NCBI GenBank assembly: GCA_016463045.1
Contig: JAEMSB010000281.1
Location: 1-5,880 of the forward strand
Length of the DNA: 5,880 nt
From: Niveispirillum sp.
Lineage (GTDB): Bacteria > Pseudomonadota > Alphaproteobacteria > Azospirillales > Azospirillaceae
Direction: 5' to 3'
Shown here: positions 1 through 4,643 of the stretch, piece after piece
Layout of the letters: the number at the start of each line of letters is the position of its first letter
Numbering within the stretch: the first letter of the stretch is position 1
Program-made: the position numbers and the translations under genes
The notes under the pieces: generated by a model
What the model was told of the DNA's origin: nothing
Databases searched by the model: none
Seen by the model: only the letters and a program-made list of their open reading frames with translations

Positions 1-1
1 T

Positions 2-115
2 TTCGCCTTGCTTTCCGCCTTCTATGCAGGGGTGCAGGGAGCCAAGCGGCAGCTTCCCATGACCATCCCAATCGGTGGGACGCGGTCGGCGGGGCCGGCG
101 GGCACGGCGGGGTAG
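2..115 (+). CDS. C-terminal fragment of an upstream gene, possibly a Gfo/Idh/MocA-type oxidoreductase
   Basis: An open frame enters from the left edge and stops at TAG (113-115), giving 37 visible residues. It begins FALLSAFYAGVQGAKRQLP and ends in a Gly/Ala/Pro-rich tail. The stretch 'SAFYAGVQGAKRQLP' loosely resembles the last helix and strand of Gfo/Idh/MocA-family oxidoreductases, where a phrase like 'alyxSaxxGrxvxLP' is common near the C-terminus. That match comes from memory and is weak. A hairpin starts 5 bp after the stop, as expected at the end of a transcription unit, which favours this being a real gene end. The other two forward frames were considered: one closes near position 60, and the other stays open but yields an unconvincing Cys/Arg/Pro-rich peptide. 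The start and most of the gene lie outside the window, so function is unassigned. Confidence 0.4.
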   Translation, partial: FALLSAFYAGVQGAKRQLPMTIPIGGTRSAGPAGTAG

Positions 116-120
116 CGAAA

Positions 121-141
121 CCGTCCCTTGTCGAGGGGCGG
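121..141 (+). terminator. Possible terminator-like hairpin after the upstream gene
   Basis: CCGTCCCT (121-128) pairs with AGGGGCGG (134-141) around a 5-nt loop, giving an 8-bp stem with one T-G wobble. It begins 5 bp after the TAG stop of the fragment at the left edge. No T-tract follows, so it is not a canonical intrinsic terminator. It could protect a 3' end, assist termination, or be chance in GC-rich DNA. Confidence 0.35.
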
Positions 142-220
142 CATCTGGCGTTATCCCCTTCATCCCGTATTTACCCTTTTCGGGTTCACGGCATCCAAGC
201 CCACGGAAAAGAGAGGCCCC

Positions 221-1501
221 ATGTCCGCCATCATCGACATTCACGCGCGCGAAATCCTCGACAGCCGCGGCAACCCGACTGTTGAGGTTGAGGTTCGTCT
301 GGAATCCGGCGCCTTTGGCCGGGCCGCCGTTCCGTCGGGCGCCTCCACCGGCGCGCATGAAGCCGTCGAACTGCGCGATGGCGACAAGGCCCGTTACCTG
401 GGCAAGGGTGTGCTGAAAGCCGTTGAGGCCGTGAATGGCGAGATCGCCGACACGCTGGTCGGTCTGGAAAGCACCGATCAGGTTGCCATCGACCAGGCCA
501 TGATCGATCTGGACGGCACGCCGAACAAGGGCCGCCTGGGCGCCAACGCCATCCTGGGCGTGTCGATGGCTGTGGCCAAGGCCTCTGCCGATGAGCTGGA
601 CCTGCCGCTCTATCGCTATGTCGGCGGGGCCAATGCCCGCATTCTGCCCGTGCCGATGATGAACATCATCAATGGCGGCGCCCATGCCGATAACCCCATC
701 GACATCCAGGAATTCATGGTGATGCCGGTTGGTGCGGAAACCTGCGCCGAGGCCATCCGCGTGGGTGCCGAGATTTTCCACGCCCTGAAGAAGAAGCTGA
801 AGGCCGCCGGCCACAACACCGCCGTGGGCGACGAGGGCGGCTTTGCCCCCAACCTGTCCTCGACAACCGAGGCCCTGGACTTCATCGTCGCCGCCATTGC
901 CGATGCCGGGTACAAGGCCGGTGAGAATGTGCTGCTTGCACTCGACGCCGCCTCGACCGAGTTCTTCAAGAATGGCAAGTATGAGCTGGAAGGCGAGGGC
1001 AAGAGCCTGACCCCGGCGGAAATGGTCGCCTACTGGGCCGATCTGGTGTCGAAGTACCCGATCGTGTCCATCGAAGACGGCATGGCTGAGGATGATTGGG
1101 AAGGCTGGAAGCTGCTGACCGATGCCATCGGCGGCAAGGTGCAGTTGGTGGGCGACGACCTGTTCGTCACCAACCCGGTCCGCTTGTCCGACGGCATCAA
1201 GAAGGGTGTGGGCAACTCCATCCTGGTGAAGGTCAATCAGATCGGTACCCTGACGGAGACGCTGGAAGCCGTGCGCATTGCACAAAATGCCGGCTACACC
1301 GCCGTCCTCTCGCACCGTTCGGGCGAGACCGAGGACAGCACCATCGCCGACCTGGCCGTCGCTACCAATTGCGGTCAGATCAAGACCGGGTCGCTCTCCC
1401 GTTCGGACCGGATTGCCAAGTACAACCAGTTGATCCGCATTGAGGAAGGCCTGGGCGTGGCGTCCGTCTATCCGGGCCGTTCGGCACTTAAGCGCGGCTG
1501 A
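221..1501 (+). CDS. eno: Enolase (phosphopyruvate hydratase)
   Basis: Cytosolic glycolytic enzyme that interconverts 2-phosphoglycerate and phosphoenolpyruvate with Mg2+. The product is 426 residues, a normal bacterial enolase length. It starts MSAIIDIHAREILDSRGNPT, the classic enolase N-terminus. The mobile substrate-loop motif GASTG is at 40-44. The Mg2+ ligands fit D242 (LLALDAAS), E285 (SIEDG) and D312 (VGDDLF). The catalytic pair fits E205 (GDEGGF) and K337 in the enolase signature ILVKVNQIGTLTET (334-347). SHRSGETED lies at 364-372. No key residue is missing. The frame stays open upstream to an ATG at 128, but the ATG at 221 gives the family N-terminus and follows a purine-rich AAAAGAGAGG (207-216), so I chose it. 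A strong intrinsic terminator follows the stop, so eno is probably transcribed separately from the genes downstream. No convincing promoter was seen in the 105-bp gap before it. Confidence 0.98.
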   Translation: MSAIIDIHAREILDSRGNPTVEVEVRLESGAFGRAAVPSGASTGAHEAVELRDGDKARYLGKGVLKAVEAVNGEIADTLVGLESTDQVAIDQAMIDLDGTPNKGRLGANAILGVSMAVAKASADELDLPLYRYVGGANARILPVPMMNIINGGAHADNPIDIQEFMVMPVGAETCAEAIRVGAEIFHALKKKLKAAGHNTAVGDEGGFAPNLSSTTEALDFIVAAIADAGYKAGENVLLALDAASTEFFKNGKYELEGEGKSLTPAEMVAYWADLVSKYPIVSIEDGMAEDDWEGWKLLTDAIGGKVQLVGDDLFVTNPVRLSDGIKKGVGNSILVKVNQIGTLTETLEAVRIAQNAGYTAVLSHRSGETEDSTIADLAVATNCGQIKTGSLSRSDRIAKYNQLIRIEEGLGVASVYPGRSALKRG

Positions 1502-1525
1502 TCGATAGTCGTTTGCTGAGTTACG

Positions 1526-1559
1526 AAAGGGCGGTCCCACGGGGCCGCCCTTTTTGTTT
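1526..1559 (+). terminator. Rho-independent terminator of eno
   Basis: AAAGGGCGG (1526-1534) pairs perfectly with CCGCCCTTT (1545-1553). The stem can extend inward by one T-G wobble and two G-C pairs, leaving a 4-nt loop. A T-rich run TTTTTGTTT (1551-1559) overlaps and follows the 3' arm. It lies about 25 bp after the eno stop codon. This is a textbook intrinsic terminator and indicates that ftsB downstream needs its own promoter or read-through. Confidence 0.92.
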
Positions 1560-1567
1560 GGCCCCCC

Positions 1568-1595
1568 TTCTGATCCTAACCCTTTCGGCTATACC
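1568..1595 (+). promoter_or_regulatory. Candidate sigma-70-type promoter for ftsB
   Basis: TTCTGA (1568-1573) and TATACC (1590-1595) are 16 bp apart, with 3/6 and 4/6 matches to the consensus hexamers. It falls just past the eno terminator, where a new promoter would be needed. The predicted transcript start near 1602 would leave a leader of about 74 nt. The match is weak and alphaproteobacterial promoters are degenerate, so this is only a candidate. Confidence 0.28.
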
Positions 1596-1675
1596 CATCT
1601 GATTCAGCGTGATTTTTCGTCGCGTTTCCACCTTTGTCATTGACCGCGCGACTCGGGCTGTGATTCCATCCGGCC

Positions 1676-2047
1676 ATGACGACGATCCGCACCCTCCGCT
1701 CCGCCCTTGGCCGTACCGTCCGACAGGTTGTCGGGCCGATGATCGGCGTGTCCGTGGTGGCCTATTTCGCCTATCACACGGTGCATGGTGATCGCGGCCT
1801 TGTGGCCCTGACGCACCTGCAAAGCGAGGTTGCGCGCGCACAATCCACCCTGGATCAAGTGCGTGGGGAGCGGGAGGAGATGGAGCGCCGGGCCAGCCTG
1901 CTGCGCCCCGACAATCTGGACCCCGACCTTCTGGAGGAGCGGGCGCGCGCCGTCCTGAACCAGTCGCACCCTGACGATATGGTAATCCTCCTTCCGCGAC
2001 GCTCTGCCACGCAGTCCACGCAGGGCAATCCCGACCAAGGTCGGTAA
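1676..2047 (+). CDS. ftsB: FtsB/DivIC-family septum formation initiator
   Basis: Small bitopic inner-membrane protein of 123 residues, expected to join the FtsB-FtsL-FtsQ part of the divisome. A short basic N-terminus (residues 1-16, several Arg) precedes one hydrophobic segment at about 18-36 (VVGPMIGVSVVAYFAYHTV). The family-typical turn HGDRGLVAL (37-45) leads into a polar heptad-like coiled coil at about 43-77, and then the conserved block LDPDLLEERARAVLNQ (81-96) ending in MVILLP. The last 16 residues are polar and probably disordered. This matches DivIC/FtsB architecture and size. Synteny agrees: alphaproteobacteria commonly carry such a gene between eno and pdhA. An in-frame TGA at 1661-1663 excludes a longer reading, and ATG 1676 is the first start after it. 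No Shine-Dalgarno sequence is visible before this ATG, which is unusual here. Whether to call it ftsB or divIC is a naming question. Confidence 0.9.
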   Translation: MTTIRTLRSALGRTVRQVVGPMIGVSVVAYFAYHTVHGDRGLVALTHLQSEVARAQSTLDQVRGEREEMERRASLLRPDNLDPDLLEERARAVLNQSHPDDMVILLPRRSATQSTQGNPDQGR

Positions 2048-2081
2048 GTTGCTGAAAACAAGGCGATTAGCCTAAAACAGG

Positions 2082-2110
2082 TTAACGCTGATTTTCTCAA
2101 GTAAAACAAT
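2082..2110 (+). promoter_or_regulatory. Candidate promoter for the pdhABC operon
   Basis: TTAACG (2082-2087) and AACAAT (2105-2110) are 17 bp apart, each matching 4/6 of the sigma-70 consensus. They lie in the most AT-rich part of the window (about 2042-2120), between ftsB and pdhA, where no intrinsic terminator is seen. A start near 2117 would give a leader of roughly 100 nt that includes the hairpins at 2149-2178. The location is convincing for a promoter, but the exact hexamers are not certain. Confidence 0.33.
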
Positions 2111-2148
2111 ATTTTGCACTGCACACTCCTTGCGCTCCGCGGATAGTG

Positions 2149-2178
2149 GCGATACCTCTTATCGCATCGCACAGCGAT
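2149..2178 (+). repeat. Two adjacent small inverted repeats in the pdhA leader
   Basis: GCGATA (2149-2154) and TATCGC (2160-2165) form a 6-bp perfect inverted repeat with a 5-nt spacer. Immediately after, ATCGC (2166-2170) and GCGAT (2174-2178) form a 5-bp repeat with a 3-nt spacer. ATCGC occurs twice in tandem, so either copy could pair with the last GCGAT, allowing alternative structures. The array ends 26 bp before the pdhA Shine-Dalgarno sequence. It may be an operator for a dimeric regulator or an RNA structure; no regulator is recognisable from the sequence. Confidence 0.45.
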
Positions 2179-2204
2179 CACGCTATTCCGCAACCCCCAT
2201 CCCT

Positions 2205-2212
2205 GGGAGGAG
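2205..2212 (+). promoter_or_regulatory. Strong ribosome binding site that fixes the GTG start of pdhA
   Basis: GGGAGGAG contains the GGAGG core at 2206-2210, which lies 5 bases before the GTG at 2216. It is the strongest Shine-Dalgarno sequence near the start of this reading frame. It decides the start as GTG, since no ATG occurs at a suitable distance. Confidence 0.8.
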
Positions 2213-2215
2213 CCC

Positions 2216-3232
2216 GTGGCAGTCACCAAGCGCCGCAGCACCCGTACAGCGGCCCCCGCGGCCCCGGCCTTGCCGAGCAAGGACGAGCTTATCCGCTATT
2301 ACCGCGAAATGCTGTTGATCCGCCGTTTTGAAGAAAAGGCGGGGCAACTGTACGGCATGGGCCTGATCGGTGGTTTCTGCCACCTCTATATCGGTCAGGA
2401 AGCCGTCGTCGTCGGTATCCAGGCCGCCATGCGTGAGGGCGACAGCGTCATCACCTCCTACCGCGATCACGGCCACATGCTGGCCTGCGGCATGGAAAGC
2501 CGGGGCGTCATGGCCGAACTGACGGGCCGCGCCGGTGGTTATTCCAAGGGCAAGGGCGGCTCGATGCACATGTTCAGCCGTGAGAAGCGTTTCTACGGCG
2601 GCCATGGCATCGTCGCGGCGCAGGTGCCGATCGGCGCCGGCCTGGGCTTTGCGCACAAGTATCTGGGCGATGGCGGCCTGAACGCCTGCTACATGGGCGA
2701 CGGCGCCATCAACCAGGGACAGGTATACGAGACGTTCAACATGGCGGCGCTGTGGAAGCTGCCGACCCTGTTCGTCATCGAGAACAACAAGTACGCCATG
2801 GGCACCGCCCAGGCCCGCGCGTCTGCCGGTGAGCTGTTCGAGCGCGGCAGCGCCTATGGCATTCCGGGCTATCAGGTCAACGGCATGGACGTGCTGGAGG
2901 TGAAGGCGGCGGCTGACAAGGCCATCGCCCATATCCGCGCCGGCAATGGCCCTGTCATCCTGGAAATGAAGACCTACCGCTATCGCGGCCATTCCATGTC
3001 CGATCCGGCCAAGTACCGGACCAAGGAAGAGGTCAACAAGATGCGGTCGGAAAGCGATCCGATCGACAATCTGAAGAAGCTGCTGCTGGATCAGGGCATC
3101 ACCGACGAGGAAGCCTTGAAGGTGATCGACCGCGAGGTGAAGGATATCGTCACCGACGCGGCCGAATTCGCCACCACCAGCCCCGAGCCCGATCCGTCCG
3201 AACTGTGGACGGACGTTCTGGTCGAAGCCTGA
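2216..3232 (+). CDS. pdhA: Pyruvate dehydrogenase E1 component, alpha subunit
   Basis: With PdhB it forms the cytosolic alpha2-beta2 E1 enzyme, which uses thiamine diphosphate (ThDP) to decarboxylate pyruvate and acetylate lipoyl groups. The 338 residues match the family length. An Arg/Ala/Pro-rich, probably flexible N-terminus (1-20) precedes the E1-alpha dehydrogenase fold. YRDHGH is at 82-87 with the conserved HGH. KGKGGSMHMF (111-120) is a family hallmark. The ThDP/Mg2+ motif runs from GDGAINQG (161-168) to ENN (189-191), the usual spacing of about 30 residues. The C-terminal loop YRGHSMSDP (256-264) corresponds to the regulatory loop of the mitochondrial enzyme: S260 aligns with mammalian phosphorylation site 1, while the site 2 serine is absent (PAKYR replaces the longer mammalian segment). 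The start is GTG with a strong Shine-Dalgarno sequence. The gene ends 26 bp before pdhB, consistent with one operon. No sign of truncation. Confidence 0.97.
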   Translation: MAVTKRRSTRTAAPAAPALPSKDELIRYYREMLLIRRFEEKAGQLYGMGLIGGFCHLYIGQEAVVVGIQAAMREGDSVITSYRDHGHMLACGMESRGVMAELTGRAGGYSKGKGGSMHMFSREKRFYGGHGIVAAQVPIGAGLGFAHKYLGDGGLNACYMGDGAINQGQVYETFNMAALWKLPTLFVIENNKYAMGTAQARASAGELFERGSAYGIPGYQVNGMDVLEVKAAADKAIAHIRAGNGPVILEMKTYRYRGHSMSDPAKYRTKEEVNKMRSESDPIDNLKKLLLDQGITDEEALKVIDREVKDIVTDAAEFATTSPEPDPSELWTDVLVEA

Positions 3233-3258
3233 TCAGGCCGCAGCGGAGGATTTGAGAG

Positions 3259-4623
3259 ATGGTACAGGTTCTGATGCCGGCCCTGTCGCCGACCATGACG
3301 GAAGGCAAGCTGGCCAAGTGGCTGAAAAAGGTAGGCGACACCGTGAAGAGCGGTGAAGTGCTGGCCGAGATTGAGACCGACAAGGCCACCATGGAAGTGG
3401 AAGCCGTCGATGAGGGTACGCTGACCGAGATTCTGGTGCCCGAGGGTACTGAGAATGTCGCCGTGAACACCCCCATCGCCAGCATTCGTGGCGAGGATGA
3501 GGCGGCGGCCCCGGCGGCTGCACCCGCACCCGCCGCTGCTGCACCGGCTCCGGCCCCCGTGGCCGTCGCCCCGGTTGCGGCTGCCCCGGCGCCGAAGGCG
3601 GTCCCCGCCGCGTCGGATGAGGACCACTGGTACAAGTCGACGCAGACCATGACGGTGCGCGAGGCCCTGCGCGAGGGCATGGCCGCCGAAATGCGCCGCG
3701 ACGAGACCGTGTTGCTGATGGGTGAAGAGGTCGCCGAATACCAGGGCGCCTACAAGATCTCCCAGGGCCTTTTGCAGGAATTCGGAGAGAAGCGCGTCAT
3801 CGACACGCCGATCACCGAACATGGCTTTGCCGGTCTGGCCGTGGGTGCCGCGTTCGGGGGCTTGCGTCCCATTGTGGAGTTCATGACCATGAACTTCTCA
3901 ATGCAGGCTATCGACCATATCATCAACTCTGCCGCCAAGACGCTGTACATGTCGGGCGGTCAGATGGGCTGCCCCATCGTGTTCCGTGGCCCCAACGGCG
4001 CCGCCGCCCGCGTGGGCGCGCAGCACAGCCAGTGCTACGCCTCCTGGTACGCCCACGTACCGGGCCTGAAGGTTCTCGCGCCTTACAGCGCCGCCGACGC
4101 CAAGGGCCTGATGCGCGCTGCCATCCGCGATCCGAACCCGGTCGTGTTCCTGGAGAATGAGATTCTCTATGGCCACAGCTTCGAGGTTCCGACCGATCCC
4201 GACTTCATCCTGCCCATTGGCAAGGCGAAGATCGAACGCGCCGGTACGGACGTGACCATCGTCGCCTACTCCATCTGTGTCGGCCATGCCCTGGCTGCCG
4301 CCGAGAAGCTGGCCGCCGAGGGGATCAGTGCCGAGGTCATCAACCTGCGCTCCATCCGTCCGCTGGATATCGACACCATCGTCGAGAGCGTGAAGAAGAC
4401 CAACCGTCTGGTTTCGGTCGAGGAAAGCTGGCCGTTTGCCGGTATCGGTTCCGAAATGGCTGCGGTCATGATGGAACATGCCTTCGACTATCTGGATGCG
4501 CCGGTGGTCCGCGTTTGCGCCAAGGATGTGCCGCTGCCCTATGCGGCCAACCTGGAAAAGCTGGCCCTGCCGCAGCCCGACGATGTCGTGGCCGCCGTCA
4601 AATCCGTCACCTACCGCAAATAA
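3259..4623 (+). CDS. pdhB: Pyruvate dehydrogenase E1 component, beta subunit, with N-terminal lipoyl domain
   Basis: Beta subunit of the E1 heterotetramer; it supplies part of the ThDP active site. The 454 residues exceed the roughly 325-residue core because a biotinyl/lipoyl domain is fused in front. That domain covers about 1-78, with the lipoyl-acceptor lysine K42 in ETDKATMEVEA. A mobile Ala/Pro linker follows at about 81-119. The transketolase-like pyrimidine-binding domain starts near 128, with MGEEVAEYQGAYK (154-166) containing the conserved ThDP-activating glutamate. FRGPNGAAARVGAQHSQ lies at 242-258. The C-terminal transketolase domain includes SVEESWP (386-392) and ends near KDVPLPYAANLE (422-433). 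GGAGGA (3245-3250) lies 8 bp before the ATG. Lipoylated E1-beta is known from alphaproteobacteria such as Zymomonas and Sinorhizobium. The neighbours pdhA and pdhC rule in pyruvate over branched-chain substrates, though the sequence alone does not prove it. Confidence 0.97.
   Translation: MVQVLMPALSPTMTEGKLAKWLKKVGDTVKSGEVLAEIETDKATMEVEAVDEGTLTEILVPEGTENVAVNTPIASIRGEDEAAAPAAAPAPAAAAPAPAPVAVAPVAAAPAPKAVPAASDEDHWYKSTQTMTVREALREGMAAEMRRDETVLLMGEEVAEYQGAYKISQGLLQEFGEKRVIDTPITEHGFAGLAVGAAFGGLRPIVEFMTMNFSMQAIDHIINSAAKTLYMSGGQMGCPIVFRGPNGAAARVGAQHSQCYASWYAHVPGLKVLAPYSAADAKGLMRAAIRDPNPVVFLENEILYGHSFEVPTDPDFILPIGKAKIERAGTDVTIVAYSICVGHALAAAEKLAAEGISAEVINLRSIRPLDIDTIVESVKKTNRLVSVEESWPFAGIGSEMAAVMMEHAFDYLDAPVVRVCAKDVPLPYAANLEKLALPQPDDVVAAVKSVTYRK
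3268..3486 (+). repeat. Lipoyl-domain repeat, copy 1 (in pdhB)
   Basis: Encodes PdhB residues 4-76. By my hand alignment it is identical to the matching part of PdhC at about 62 of 73 residues. Two long exact DNA runs are shared with copy 2: 32 bp (3283-3314 with 4671-4702) and 29 bp (3373-3401 with 4761-4789). The copies are in direct orientation, about 1.39 kb apart. Confidence 0.85.
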
Positions 4624-4643
4624 GGCAAAGGGAGGCTCTTAAG

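Noticed and set aside
128..156. TTGTCG and TTATCC, 17 bp apart, as an eno promoter
   Set aside because: The -35 is passable but the -10 match is poor, and the -35 lies inside the hairpin after the upstream gene. The support is too thin to list as a feature.
128..220. N-terminal extension of enolase from an upstream ATG at 128
   Set aside because: The added 31 residues are not enolase-like, and the family N-terminus begins exactly at ATG 221, which has a purine-rich ribosome site.
1637..2038. Antisense reading frame of 133 codons opposite ftsB
   Set aside because: The sense strand encodes a clear transmembrane plus coiled-coil FtsB-type protein; the antisense product looks like nothing known.
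2061..2073. AGGC/GCCT mini-hairpin after ftsB as a terminator
   Set aside because: Only 4 bp of stem and no T-tract follow, so it cannot be supported as an intrinsic terminator.
2183..2992. Antisense reading frame of 269 codons opposite pdhA
   Set aside because: Shadow of pdhA, whose ThDP motif and length are certain. The antisense product has no recognisable domain.
3091..3822. Antisense reading frame of 243 codons across the pdhA-pdhB junction
   Set aside because: It covers two real genes and their intergenic gap, and its product is His/Gly/Arg-rich without a family signature.
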